From the NCBI RefSeq assembly GCF_036417845.1, contig NC_089981.1, forward strand, positions 76,239,268-76,303,267: a stretch of DNA of 64,000 nucleotides, written 5' to 3'. This DNA comes from Apteryx mantelli (Eukaryota; Chordata; Aves; Apterygiformes; Apterygidae). The translations under genes were made by a program, and so were the position numbers. Within the stretch, counting starts at the first letter, position 1. Each line of letters opens with the position of its first letter. Under the pieces are notes generated by a model. That model saw only the letters and a program-made list of their open reading frames with translations. It was not told where the DNA came from and made no database searches. Shown piece after piece: positions 47,155-60,900 of this stretch.

Positions 47155-50100
47155 TGTGTGACTATGTGCATTATATTATATGAATTTATTATATACACAC
47201 GATACACATATAATAGAGCTCTAAAATTAGCAAAAAGTGTAATTTTCCTAGTTCTAAAGTTCAGATAGTTGGAAGCATACATTCACTAGCAACTCCATCA
47301 TTTTCCAGGAGAGGGCAGTCATATATGTCCACAGGGTTTACAAATGGTGAGAAGAAACTCAGTGCGTAAGTAAAGAAACAAGTCATTTTAAAAATATAAA
47401 CATTTATTTATGCTTTCATGGCCTTACAGATATCACTGTTGGTCTCAAGCTAAAACCTTCCCCCAGCCTTTATGAACCACCACTATCAGGTCAAAATATT
47501 TTCCCTAATGCTGCAGCCAAAGTTTTCACAGGCAGAAGCCTCCTGAACAAAGACATAACAAGTCTCATTAGGCAGTTTACAGATTTTAAAGTACTGCATA
47601 AAGCTAAGTATAAATACAGTAGAGCAGGTGGTCAGTAGACACTTCCCATTGCTGTGCTTCCTCTGGAAGTCTACATGGCAGCTTGAGGAATGAGGACAGT
47701 ACTATTCCTTACAGGTAGCCCAAACACACTGGCAGCAAATTGTTAGTAGTCCAAATAGCAGCTAAATCACTGGAAATCATTTGAAAGGTGCTATTAGTCT
47801 CTTTTGTTATGTTAATACCAGGTGGAAGTCAACACAAATATTAATTGCTAACCTGTTTAGTTGAATTGCTTTGAGTCAAGCAGGCATCGTAATAAAGCTG
47901 AGAAGCTTTGTGTTTTATTTTAATTAACTCAACAAGAAAGGCAATTTAAATGAAATGTTTTCAGTTGTGTTCTCCAGTGCTAATCAGCAGCTCATTATCT
48001 TTAATCACACTGACATTGCTTTTCTCCGTTTCAATCACAGCGATGGAGAGACCAAGTACAAATGCGTCGCGGCATACGCTGCACTTCGCGTGAATGCGGC
48101 GAGGCAAGGGCTAGAGAGGAAAGAAACGCAGCGGCCGTATGGGGCACGTGAGCGGGGGGAGAGCCGAGGCCTGTCTCAAGGTCCACATGCCCAGTTACAA
48201 AACTATAACCCACCTTCCTAAGGGACAGTCCAGGCAAAAGGGCTTGGTGGCTAGGTCTCCTGTCCCCTGCCCTACCTTAATTACTGAGCCACCGTGGCAT
48301 TGCACCTAACCCCGCTGTCATGGCATCTTGCAAGCCTTTCTGCATGGCAGTGTGGGCTGTGGAGATTGTCCTCCATTTTGGTCTAGTGGTGAGGATGGCA
48401 CCCAGGACGGAGATGCAGAAGGTGTTTGACCAGGCCCACTCTCCTCCTGGGCAAGGCTTTACTGCAGGGAGCCCTATCACATGGGACCTGCTCCTGCCAG
48501 GGCACGGAGACACGCTCAAGGTGTTGCTGGCAGGCAGGGCCCCCTGGGACACCCTGAGAGACTCATTTCCAATTGGCACATCTCCCCCATGAGCCCAAAG
48601 TGCTCAGGCAGGGCAGTTGTGCCCACGTACAGCCCATCCCCGAGCATCCAGGACACCTGGAGGTCACACTGGGAGTTGTCTCCATGGTCCACAGCAGCTG
48701 AGGGCACAGATCTGGACACAAGCACCTCCGTTCTCCCCAGAAGCACATTCAGATGCCTAAATCATTCAGTAATGGAGAGTCAATTACCCCTTTGGGGCTA
48801 GTTCTAGGTAGCTGCTTGCTGGGTTTCGGTATTCCCCATGTCAGCCTGCTGTCTGTCCTGGACACCAGGCTGAGGGGCCCGATGCACCCATGCATGTTGC
48901 AGGTACCCTTCCTCCTTGCCTGCAGGCTCAGCATTGCAGCGTTGATTGGGCCAAATGCCCATGTACCTTTGCAAACGCCCACGTGTCTTTACGAATGCAA
49001 GACTTGGAACCCTTAGAAAAATATTTATAGCTTACGACTGCCTCAAGTTCATTATTTTCCTACATCTTCCTGCCTTTCCAGCACTAGGGGGTTAACTGGG
49101 AGGATAATGACTCTGATAGTCCTTGCAGCTTTTGGGTACCAAGCCCAAATGGTCTAGTACATCATCTATTCTGAAATCATGTTTTTCTGCTGCCTTGCTT
49201 CTCTGTTTTCTTCCTAAGATCCCCATGTCCAATACAGATATGTCCATCTCCTTTACATGTTTTTCATCACTGATTTCACAGCCTGTGCTACCTCACCAGT
49301 TATACTAGAGCACATGCTTTGGGAGTCATTTTGGAAACATCAGGTACCCATATGACTCTCTGAATTTCAAGGTTTGATAGTTTGCCTGTTCTTATTTGTG
49401 TATCACCCATCTAGCAACATTCAGTATCAATATATTCAATGATACTACTCATAAAAGGAATATTTCTAGGGCTGTAGGCATAAGCATGAAGTGATACTTT
49501 GCAATATTATTATTATATTGTGACAGAGATATAGGTGATGGATATCTATAGATAAACTACTCAATAGAATGAAATTCTTGCTTGGAAGATCCTAAAGCCA
49601 AATTAAACCCAGATGCAACCTATAAACAGAGCCAGACAAAAAGCCATGTTTTGGCTGTGGTTTTATAAAACTTCATCAGATAGATTTGGGGTTTGCAGGG
49701 CCATCCCACCTCTGAGATTTTATTTTATCTGGATCACTGCTACGAAGAGCTAGAAGTGCTGGATGAAAAAGTCTAGCTTTTGCCAGATTGCATATGAAAA
49801 AATTCAATATAGAGCACATGCAGAAGGTCAGCAGGGTACTCACTGGAGTCAGAAAACAAAACATGAGATTCTACTCTTGGGAATTAAAACTGCTCGGGGG
49901 AATGTAACGGGTCTGTTACCAGGTGGTAAGCATGACATACTGCTCAGTATTGGCCTGGTACCCTGAAAGCTGATGGCAAGGCTCCCATTGAGTTCAGTGC
50001 TGCAGAATCAGGCACTATATGACTATACTTACCTCATATGAAAATGAGCAAGGTCTACGCAAACAGTCTGCTTGAAGGCTGGAAATCATTTGTGCCAAGA

Positions 50101-50720
50101 TGGCACATATCCCTGCCTGAGGGCTGCTGGGTAGCGTCACGGTGCCCTGTCCTCTGACAGAGAAATCAGGCTGACCAGCCTCATCTTTTACATGCTGCAA
50201 AGCCCAAGGAATGAATGAGATCTAAATTCTTTTCCACTCATTACCTAAGACCTGTAATTCAGTCCCTGAAAGTCTCTGGGATCCTATGTTTCATACCACT
50301 TTGATTATTCTTGGAGTTAATTTCTGTGCATCTCTATCATGCTGCAAGCTGATTTGCTTGGTGGTGAATTCAGTACAGATCCGTATTAGTGTGTGTTACA
50401 TAGAACAGATCTCGCATAAAGGTTATCTTTTTTTTTTTTTTTTTTGCATTTGAATTGGTTAGAAAAAATACAGCCATCCAATATTCAGTATGCACATAAA
50501 CACAATTGCTCCTCATATTTTCAGAGCGCCTCTGTAACCTTTTTCTGAAGATGGCGGTGAATGGCCACCAGAACTATTTATCAGGGATCATGAGGGAATC
50601 AAGAACTAAGAACTAGCTAAATGCATTAGAGCACCAGCCACGATCAGAAAGCTCGTGTTCAGATATGTGTGTGCGTCTCAAATTTCCTGGCTGTATTGTT
50701 AGATACCACAAAGGACTGTG

Positions 50721-50806
50721 GGTCAAATTCAGTCCTGGAGTAACTTCAGTGAAATCGAATCATGTGCCTTTGGGTTACTGGTGCTACACTAGGGACTAAT
50801 TTGGCC
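50721..50806. repeat. Palindromic (MITE-like) relic
   Basis: The left end ggtcaaattcagtcctggag and the right end agggactaatttggcc are imperfect inverted copies, with gtaac and gttac as inner arms. Such long, nearly self-complementary elements recur in sauropsid genomes. No transposase is encoded. Confidence 0.65.
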
Positions 50807-51769
50807 TGTGCTATTTAATTTGGATCTTATTCAGTTTGAATTAGCATTGGTTATTTCACACAGCAGGCAGGCTTTCCACACAGGAGTTTTCTCTTCACCT
50901 CCTGCTGTCTATGTCCCCGTGCATCATCCTCCATCTTTGAAAAATGATGCTCTTTAGTCCTACTGTATCTAAGGGAAGTATTCATCAACAGAGAGAAAAA
51001 TGTGGATTAGCCCTGCATCTGCTCTTCTCTCTGCTAAGGAACTGGGTGAAGTGGAGGAGGAGTTTTGCCAAGGGAAAACAGTAGCAGAGAGTGCTGTTGA
51101 TGTAGATAGAAGTAAAAAGTCTGCCCTGAGGACAGCTTGTCAAATGAAACCTCCTGTGCCATTAATTACAGTTCCAAGGTGCAGATGAAATATGTATGTG
51201 ACAGAAGAGGTTTGCTTTTTAATGTATTGTTCAAGTGAGATTTTAAAGAGACAGCATCAAGCCAGGTTTTCAGCTCACAAACAGCAATTTTTCTTTTCTT
51301 GTTGCTCTTGCCATTGCATTCTCAAAATGCTGACTGTAGCTCTGGTTATGCCTCCAGAGGCTGATTTCTCCCTGGGAAACCTGCTGGAAGGGTCCTAAGA
51401 CTGACATACTTTCAGTGGCCATGTCAGTTCTCACATTAATGCTGTTAACATTTGAAATATCTGGAATTGTGAAAGCAATCCTAGATTCATTTTATTTGTT
51501 AGAGAATTATAATTTAAATGGAACTTTGTACAAAATAAAAAAAGCAGGATATGAAGAATTATAATTCAGCTCTAGCTAGTACTTTGTATTTTGTATCAAA
51601 AGCACAATAAAACCTTTAATGAAAACAAAATAAAAATGAATGTACTAATTATAGAAGTACATAGAGTACATCCCAGCCAGGGCAGGAACTCCAGTAAAAT
51701 GCACAGTGTAAACAAGCAACATAAAATAGTTCTCGCCCAAGGGATTACAAAGGGAAACTTTGCTATCTA

Positions 51770-51885
51770 CAGTCTGCAGAGGGAAACTGAGTCACAGAGC
51801 AATTCAATCTTTTGTTTAGTGTCACACAGGAAATCTCTGGCAGAGCCATGAACTAAACTTAGTTTCCTGAGTTCCTGAGCAATAA
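51770..51885 (+). repeat. MIR-like relic
   Basis: The segment agagggaaactgagtcacag, then gtgtcacacaggaaatctct, then ggcagagccatgaactaaac and tttcctgagttcctgagc follows the MIR core order closely for over 100 bases. This is the clearest MIR-type relic in the window. Confidence 0.75.
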
Positions 51886-54099
51886 ATAGCTGAGAGCGAG
51901 GGAAACTGAGAGGAGACATGGGAGAAGCTGGTTGCTCTCCACGGAGATTCGTGGTGACCTGGCAGATCACTGCAGTGCCTGGGGGGAAGGATTTACAGCC
52001 GGGAAAGCTGCCCCTCGCCCGGTCTGTGGGAGACAGCACGCGGGGGCAAGTCATTATCTGCTGCAGTCTGCGCACTGAAATGCAACGTAGGCAGCAGAGG
52101 TAATGAATGGTGGCTCCCTTGCAATTTTTGCCTTGACTTTGTCTCCTATCTACCTAGCTGCAGAAACCCCATTTTTAACCCTCATGCTACCTCTAGCATC
52201 CGTGCTGCACTGCCACCAGCCTCCTACCACCTCTCCTGCACTCCCCACAGCAGCAGTACCCCAGGCCCCTCTTTCAGAGTCCCCACCTTCTTCCTATGTC
52301 CCCAGAGCCCCTGCTTGTGCCACCGGCAGGGCAAGTGATGGCCCACCCTGTGACAAATTCGGGGCGCTGTGCATGCTGCCCGGCTGGCCAGGCCACGCGC
52401 ACTGACTGCCCGGCCGGTCTCTGCCAGGCACAACGGGAAATGGTTAATATTGCCAGCCTGCCTCTAGCCAGCCAGCCGCACGCTAGGCAGCTCGCCCCCC
52501 TTTGCCGAGTCACAGATTTCCGTGAAAATTGCAGGAACTTCAATATCTTTTAGACCTCACAGCTGCTTGGACCTGGCCCGTGGGTTTATTACCACAGGTA
52601 TGCTGCAAACCTTGTTTCTGGAGGAAAGGGGGCTGCAAAGTAACACTGAATTGGCCAGACAGCACCGGGCCAAATTCCACCTTTGCATGGGTGGATGGGA
52701 ATCTCGGTCATGTTGATGCCAGCGGCAAATGCCTTTCCAAGGGCTGACTTTACTCCGAGGAGCCTCCTGGAACAAGGAGGGAGGTGGTGGCAAGGGAGGC
52801 CCAGCAGCCGAGGTGCGGCTCGCTCAGAGCAGGGCGGGAGTGGAGAAGGGAGCCGTTCAGCAGTGAACAGCAAGGCTTTTGAATCCGCGTGCACGGAAAG
52901 GAAAACTCTATTTTTCTTTCTCTCCCTGCCCTTCCCCAAGTGAAAAACTCAGCTCAAAGGAAAAACTTCTGTCCAAATGGAAACACGCTTGCCACCCTGC
53001 CCTTTGCAAAAGAAACAACGTGACTTTTGACGATAAGTGGAATTTCCTTATGTGTGGGCTCTGCTGTGAGATAGATTTCTCTTAGGTCTCTGCTGCTTTC
53101 TAAATTAAAAGTAACAATGATGTTTTAATTTTCAGCTCTTCAGTCTTTGAACTTTTCCTGTCTACTTCTCGCAAGTTGTATTCCTTGCATCATTAGTAAG
53201 CTCTTGTAATTTTTTAAAGTATAATTTTGTGGTAAAAAAGCACTGATCTTCCTCAAGAATGTCAGGATCCCTGAGCAGTTCACATTAGCTGCTGCAGTAA
53301 TGGTCTGGAGTTGGCCTGTTTAGCACATCTAACTCAGTTCTGCACAATACAGTGATGACTTTTTCTGCCGAGGAGATATATCCCGGCATTTCAGAGGCAA
53401 GTGTTCACCTGCTTCTACTAATTCCTGTCATTTCAGTGGATTAATAAAAAGACAGGCAGGAAATGGATCCAGCAGAAGTATTGCCTTGGTTTTGTGCCAA
53501 AGGGGAGTAAGGACATAGTATGAATAAGGCATAACGGAGACTGGCAAGAGGCCATCGGTCCGGTGGGGTGTTGGTAGGCAGCAACAACCCTGAAATTGCC
53601 CTGCAATGGAAACTCAGTCCACCAGCGGCACAGCGGCCCCAGCTCTGCAGCAGTGTGGACTGCCATAACCCAGGCTGGTCAGCGTACAGTTAGTAAAGAC
53701 GTCTCCAGGACCATTTGCAGTCATTTCAGTATGTGGAGGCAGGGGGGTTGGTTAAGTGAAAGGCTGCCACCTACTTAAAGCCCCTTTTGCAGGAGTCCTG
53801 CAGCAGCCATTCCTAACCAAAACTCCAAGGGGTCAGAGCAAGGCACATCTCAGTGTCAGCCCGCTGGACAAAAATATTTTTCCATTCATTGAGACTTTCA
53901 ATAAAGAAGAAAAGTAAAGATTATCACATTTTTCATGAGCACATGGAACTATATATTTTTTTCTGTTTCTTTTCTTTGATAACAATAAGCAAATTATCTT
54001 TACTGAGACTTTTATTTTTGCAAGTGGTACCTCCATTTGACAGACTGATTTAATGAATCCCCCTGTTTATCCCTTGCCCATTATGGAGCAGGGTCCAGG

Positions 54100-54190
54100 C
54101 TCTCCTGCCACCTTGCCACTGCCTCACGGAGTGACTTTAGGAAAGTCACTTCACTCCCTTCCTGAATTTCCTTTTCTCTCTGATGGAAGT
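54100..54190 (+). repeat. L3/MIR-like relic
   Basis: The phrases gtgactttaggaaagtcact, then tcactcccttcctgaatttc, then cttttctctctgatggaag match the L3/MIR sequence in which a gcaagtcactt phrase is followed by cctcagtttcctcatctg. Divergence is high and the edges are approximate. Confidence 0.6.
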
Positions 54191-56028
54191 GGTGGACTTG
54201 TGTTTCCTGCTAGAGGACTCAATGCGATGCCTACCAGCCAGGCGCTGCATGACTCAGCTGTGCGAGATGCTGAAGGCCCTGTTGTGTCTAGTCCCCCTTC
54301 CCACCCCACACCTCCAGAGCTGTGAGTCTAACCACACGAAGGGGGTCCTGAATTTCTCCTCAAGGTACCTGGAGGTGTGCAGAGTAAAGAGCATCAATAT
54401 ATGGGAATCTGAAACAAATCCTACCCTGCTTTTGATGAAAAGTGCTTGGAAATACTACTTATGTGCTGCAGAAGCAGTCACATGCAAGGTTTCCTATGGC
54501 TCCAGCAATATGTCTCAGCCCCAACGTGACCTACACAGGTCACTTAAATGGTGCTTTATTCACTATTCCCATGGAACCCTGTCCTCTTTGCAGAAACTGC
54601 TGACAAGGTCACTGCTTCCATTAATTGTGACTCTATTGTAGAAAGGAGGTATCTCCAAATGAGTAAAAATGACAGCTCCTCCCTGATCATTCCTTCTGTC
54701 AAACACTGACGAATGTCTGCAAAGAAGCAAATGAAAATGGTTGTAAATTGGATCATATTGAACCAAGGTACAAAACTCAGGATACCTTAATGCTGTTCAT
54801 TCAACTCTGATTCTATTAGCAAGTCCTTAATACTTCTGTCTCCTAGCATGGCAGACCTTCACCTAGTGCTGTGGGGACAGCAATTGCTTTGGTAGAGAAG
54901 CCCATCTGGAGGACTGTTTGCCCTCTCTGGTGCTCTCTCTTTGCTGCTGCTGATTCCAGAAAGCCTAAAACAGCGGAGAACCTGCAAGGAAATCCTAGGA
55001 GTTGTTCACAGCACAGGGTTGCCAGGGAAGGGGTTATTAGCCATGGTTATGGCCATGATCACTCAGTCTGCTGTTTGCTGCTCTCCCAGGCCCATTAAAA
55101 GGTCTGCATTTGCATGGAGCTTAGTTTGCTCCTATTTTAAGTACGGGGCGAAACTCTGATCTCTTGGGTACCTGTTCATGGCTATCATTGGTAAATGACG
55201 GTTTTAATGACATATATTTTGAGCTGAGTTGATGAAAATATCTTGCCGTGCTTGACATAGGACTAAACAAATAGGAAGTATCGGAGATGAGAATGGAAAT
55301 GAGATGTCATTTATTTGAAGATAGGACTATTTAGTTCCTGTTAATTTTTTTTTTTTTTTTAATATCTTTTGGGGGCCTGGTTAAAAAGAAGACTAAGGAG
55401 TAGGTGAAAGCATTATTTCTCAGTAGCCTGCCCTCTGCGTTAATGACCTGCAGCTGAAGGAGGCAGCTTTCATTTCCTCAAAACAAGTTTCAGTATTCCC
55501 AGGACGAGCCAATAATTCAGAGTGTCTGACACCTCACCTTTCTTTATCACCGAACTGATATCCTTGATCATGGGTGGCTACAATTAGTCCCCAAAGCACT
55601 TATAGTACATGACTTATGCTGTGGCTTTTACCTTTTGAAAGGATGATATTGTCCTTTCTTAATTCCTCTTGGGATCTTTTAGCTCTCAAGCCTTAGTCAG
55701 TTAACCTTGGATATACAAGCCATCTAGGGAAATTATTGATTTCTCTTGTCTCCACCTCCCTGGCCAGTTAGGCTGATTTATAGGAATTTTGGTAAGAACC
55801 ACTAAAAACCTGGCAGAGCTAATTCGTGAATCTTTTAAAGGTTTCCCTCACTGCAGACACCATCTGTTTGCCTGACTGTTATTTTTGCAGCTGCCAAACC
55901 AGGTTTGCAAGACTCTCACCTTCTCCTCAAACCCACCACTTGATACCATAATATTTACATTCAGGGCTCAACACTCCTTTTTCCATGAGACCTGTGCAGA
56001 GCAAATGCAGCTACAGTCAGCTGTGAAA

Positions 56029-56100
56029 GATTCAGTCTTAATCCCACTGAAATAAATTGCAGAAACACCATTGAAACGAGAAGCTGCGAGACCGAATCTA
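56029..56100. repeat. Palindromic relic
   Basis: The left arm agattcagtcttaatcccac is an imperfect inverted copy of the right arm ending gcgagaccgaatct, with inner words actgaaat and cattgaaac. It is of the same general type as the palindromic relics at 41,811 and 50,721. Confidence 0.5.
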
Positions 56101-57429
56101 ACTGTGTAATTTTTCTTGGCTTTTTACGTTCACCATGAGACTGCTCAATAACACCTGGAGCATTTGCAGAGGGAACTCCCAGTAACACTAATTGCAGCTG
56201 TGCATAAAACTCCACCGCGTATCGATGGGAAAGCAGGCTCTGCCTCCATCCTCCTGTGCTGGTGCCTCCTGTAGAAGTTGTCAGGGAACAGCCACCTGTG
56301 TTTATCAGTGAATGGTGACAGTGAGGCTTGTGCCACTGTGCTCGCCACCTGTGAGTGCTTGTGCAAATGCATTTCACTGCAGTGCTACAGCAGGTGGGTC
56401 CCGGTGTATGGGCTCGTTTTGATGTCTGGTGTGTTAGGAGAAATTGCCCGCAACAATTGCTACAGCTCAGAAGCCAGTTTTACCTTCCAGATGTAGCTTT
56501 AATATTTCCTCATATGGTTTCAACAGCCCTTTTTAACTCCTCCCCAGAGGATGCAGCTGCTTATAAATTAGATGAGACTAAAATGCCACTGAGATTCAGA
56601 CCATCCACTCTTTTCTTCTGTAAGATAAATCCTCTTTCAAGTCTTTGATCTTCTTATTTTATTTACTGTGTATTGACACATTTGCATAAAGTGTTTTCTT
56701 TGTGAGCCAACAATCATCAGTGGTGAGATGCATATTTCTTGGAGACAGCTGGAATTTTTCCCTCATTTTCTCTTTGAATGTGCAAAGTTATTTTCTCTGC
56801 CATTGGATCGGTGTCACCTGACACAGTTAATCTTCTAATCTTCTCTCTAGGGTGACATCAGAGAACATAATGCAGACATTTCCTTTCTTGAAGACAAAGC
56901 TCAGATTCAGTTGTGACTCATGAAAATCTGGCGGCAATTTTTTTTAAATACAGATTGATACCAAAGTTTCCCAGGTGCAAAATGATGCTCTCTCTAGTTA
57001 TTTCTGGTGGCTACTGTTACTTTTGTATCTGCCCATTGTTTCCTGGAGGATTGTCTGTTTTAGCTGTCAGCTGTATCTTGCCTTTTTTTCGCTCTCTCTC
57101 TCCCTTCACTGGCTATACCAGCATGAGATATCATCAGTGCATCAGCTCGTCTTGTAACTGCGTTATTGCACTGCTGGCCCATCAAGCGGAAATGTGGAAA
57201 GTATGCGTCAGAAAACAATCACGAAATAAAATCCCAGTTACTGGGGCTTTCTAGACTTTTAGCCCGAACATCTTTGCTTTATGCGGGGAAAGCTTGCATG
57301 CATCGCAGGGCAGAGGTCCAGGCCTGCCCAAGCAGCAGCTTGGTGGTCGTTTCTTTGCTGTCTCAGTGACAAACAGCCAATGTGTCACTGTTACGGTGAT
57401 GGCAGGTGCTACGGCTGTGATTTTTCCTG

Positions 57430-57935
57430 GCCGGTGGGGCTTTCCGGGGAGTGGGGCCCAAAGCTTGCCCTCGCGTGGGGCAGGGAGGGAGGGGATGGAG
57501 CCCCGGCCGTGCCGGGGCCACGCGTGCTCCCACTCGGCACGGCGGCTCAAGGCGGGCAGCGACGCGGGCCCGGCACCCGCGGCTGCATCTGCCTTCGTGA
57601 CGTTCCCCTCTCACTTCTCTCCGCTTTGCCTGGGTGCAATTTGAAAGATTTAATTAGTTTTACTCGCTGTGTGAGAGGACAGAAAGGCCAGCGATGTCCC
57701 CACCAGCTGCAGGGCTGTTCAGGGCGGGGGGAGCAAGCCAGCCGCCCTTAACAGGTTCCTAACTTTGGCTCCCAAGGAGACAAAATGCCGGTAGCGAAAG
57801 CCCGAAAGCGCCTGCTGACAAGGAGCTCGTCCGCCTGAGCTGGCCGACACGCTCAGCTCGCCCTTTGCCGCGGAGAGCGCGGGTTGCCTGCTCCACGCGC
57901 GTGGCGGTGCCGGGGCACATCCGCCTGCAGGCAGC
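57430..57935. promoter_or_regulatory. Orphan CpG-rich patches
   Basis: Two CpG-rich blocks, about 57,430-57,605 and 57,770-57,935, flank AT-richer sequence. No exon with paired splice sites is convincing on either strand. They could be unmethylated regulatory islands or a GC-biased segment. Confidence 0.4.
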
Positions 57936-60900
57936 TGCCCCAGGTTGTTGCTGTCCTGGGAGAACATTGCTCTCATAGTGCTGTCAGTGTGCTCATTTCA
58001 GCCAGCGGTTTCTTCTCCATCCCTGGGCCCTCTTCCTCCCTTCCCCCCTTCTCATTTGGTCTGTGAATACTCCCGTACCTAATAGGCAGAAATCTCTTCA
58101 CACAGCAGGAAAAAAATCCGATGGAATTTGCATAAATTAGGAGGGAGCAGTGCGTTTCAGTCATTTTCTGTGTGAACTGCATGGCAATCACGCTGATGTG
58201 AGATATAAATGCCTGCCAAACAGGGCAGTAGGACACTCGCTTCAGTCTCATGGAAAATTGCAGATTCAATAATCAGATCTGACTTGGTTAACTAAAGAAA
58301 TCACTCTCACTCACCGTGATTTTCCTCTGCCAGGACAGTGAAGTGTGGAGGGAATGAACACAATTCATCAGGACTCCTACGTCGGTAAGAAGATCAGCAA
58401 AGCCCTTCTGCCACCAGGGATTTTAGCACGCGGGCAGGGCATGAGGTCCTGCGGCGAGACCCACAACTCCCAGCTTTGCAGAAGAGGTTTGGGCTGGACC
58501 TGCCGCAGCCATGCCTGAGCAAGAGGCAGCTTGCCACGCAAGCAACACCAGCCCCCTGACCCACCGGGGACTTTCCAGGGGAACACTGCTCTCTGGGCTT
58601 TCAGATGGCTGAGCCCTTCAGGCTGGCAGTAAAATTGCCATGACCACCAAGAGATTTAAGGTCTTAAAGACCAGATTTCTAAAGGCACTTAGATCAGAAC
58701 CCTACTGAGATATGAAAGACATGTAAGATAGCCAACTGAGTCCCACTATGTATCTTACTTCTTTGGGTGACAGATAGTATTTGGGAGGACATCTATCTGT
58801 TGCTCGCTCCTGCAAACTTGGCCCTAAGTCTTATTAAAAGTTAGCAGAACTCTAAGCTGCTTGGACACTAAAGCAGCTGTGTACTTGTAACATCATAGGT
58901 GTCCTGCACCCAGGTTTTCCCACACGTTTCCTCACTTCCCAGGCACATTAGCTCAACACCAGGCTCTGGATATCTGAAAAGCCATGTGCACAGTCTACAC
59001 TTGCTACATACATGGCTTACCTGCAAGATTCATGGCATGTACAGCAAACACTATGTTTCTATTTCTTCATGGAAAATTCCAGTGAGTGATATGGCAAGTC
59101 TAGCTTTTGATATTAAAAAAAAATGAAAGTTTAATAAGATAAAACACTGATGAGGAAAGCTCTGTGATTTCTTTTAAGCACCATCCTACGCAAGTGCCCT
59201 TTTTTGGTGGGACATGAAATCACGTATTCTGTATACATGTATTCTGTATACACTCTGCCACTTGTTCTCCACCTCCTTTAAGTATTTAGAGACACATAAG
59301 GCCTATGCAACAGACTTCCACAGAAGACCAAATGAATCCAGACAAACCTTCTTTAGGAAATATTCCAATGCTTTCCTCCATGAATTAAATTTACCATTTC
59401 ATTCATGGTATTTGTCATAGATTTTAGGCAGAAGAATATCTATGCTGGGTAGCAGTATGAAGTAGGCCGATTAAGGACCAGTTTTCGTTGAGTGTTAAGG
59501 GATAAGCATCCTTCAGGTTCATCGTAAAATCCAAGTGAGAGCAATTATTGACAGGTATTTAACACAATTCTCACATTAGTTCAATGCTTATTATAATACT
59601 TTACTTTATGTACTTTATTTCTCACCTTTTATTGTTTAGTTCAATTTTTGGCTTTTGCATTTTTTGCCATGACAGACACCAGACCTAATCATAAATTCCC
59701 AAACTTTCTCCTTTCAGACTTAAATTTGCCAGGGTTGGCCTCTCTCCAGGAGCAAGCATGGCTCTTTTCAGTCTGAGAAACAGAGAAAGTTAAAAGAAAT
59801 ACAGCTGGACACTTAAAAAAAGTCTTATGACCCTGTAAAAACCAGCAACTTTACAATCAAAATATCCAGGGATCAAAGCTAAGTTTTTATTTGAAATAGT
59901 CCTCATTAAAGATAAGTTTTGCTACTATCATGATAAGAAATAGGTTTGATTTGTTCAATTTATGACCCTGTGGATAATTTCATGCTTCAGTGTTTCACTG
60001 AAGAGCTCTCCCAAGGCTCAGTAGAAGGTTTGTGCCAAATCCTAGCAAGGGCTCTGATAGACAAGCTCTTGCCAGCATTGCTGTAATAGTTTAAGATGTT
60101 TTTGTCTTATTCCCAACTTCTCTGCTTGCTTCTCTGCCACCTCTTCCAGAAGACTTTGTCCCCTGTGGCAGACACAACCAAGGACAACACAAGCAGGGTG
60201 GCTGAGGCACAGGTTTCTTAAACTACTGATGAAGATGAGTTTGAGCTAAGACACCAAATCGTGATTTGGTGAGATTTCGACGCAGGCACCTGTCCAGCTC
60301 TGCTTGAGAGCTCTAACCTTCAGCAGAGGAGCACCAGCACGTAGCTGGGAGAAGGTAACATCAAAACCAGCTGCAGTTGTTTGCCTCATGAATGTAAGTC
60401 AGAACCATGAGTCCTTGATCCTGCAAATACTTATGTGTATATTTAACTTTATTACTGTGAGTAGTTCCAGAACTTCAGTGGGGCCTGAAGTTGCACTGGC
60501 ACATAAATGCTTGCAAAATAGGGGGCATGCACTGGTAATGGGTCTAGCTAAAAAAGCTTCAACTCACACATAAGTCTAAGCAATTCATCTCTGCAGTGAA
60601 ATTGCACTCCAATCTCAGGAAGTTAAAGAGAGTGCTTGTGCCTTTTTGGAAATCATACTAAAGGCAGCCTTGCTCTGACTTACTGGAATAAAACAAAGTC
60701 CTCCAGCCTGGTTTAGGCCTCCTTCCCTTCTCAGATTTGTACTGAGATTAAGAGCAGCTTTCTCCATGAATGTCTATCTTCCAGATTAGCTAGAGACCAT
60801 TCCTCAAATCCATGGGCAGCAGAAGGATGGACCGGATAAGTGTGCTTCCTTGCATTTCTCCTCCTTGCACTGCATCCCTGGTGAAGAACACAGCTTGAGG

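Larger units (their letters stand above)
46911..57420. other. Intergenic desert segment
   Basis: No coding exon is supported. Contents are a short hairpin at 47,132-47,154, T-runs near 50,429-50,445 and 55,347-55,361, MIR/L3-like relics, two palindromic relics and octamer words. A GC-rich patch with little CpG structure lies at about 52,200-52,900. Confidence 0.5.
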
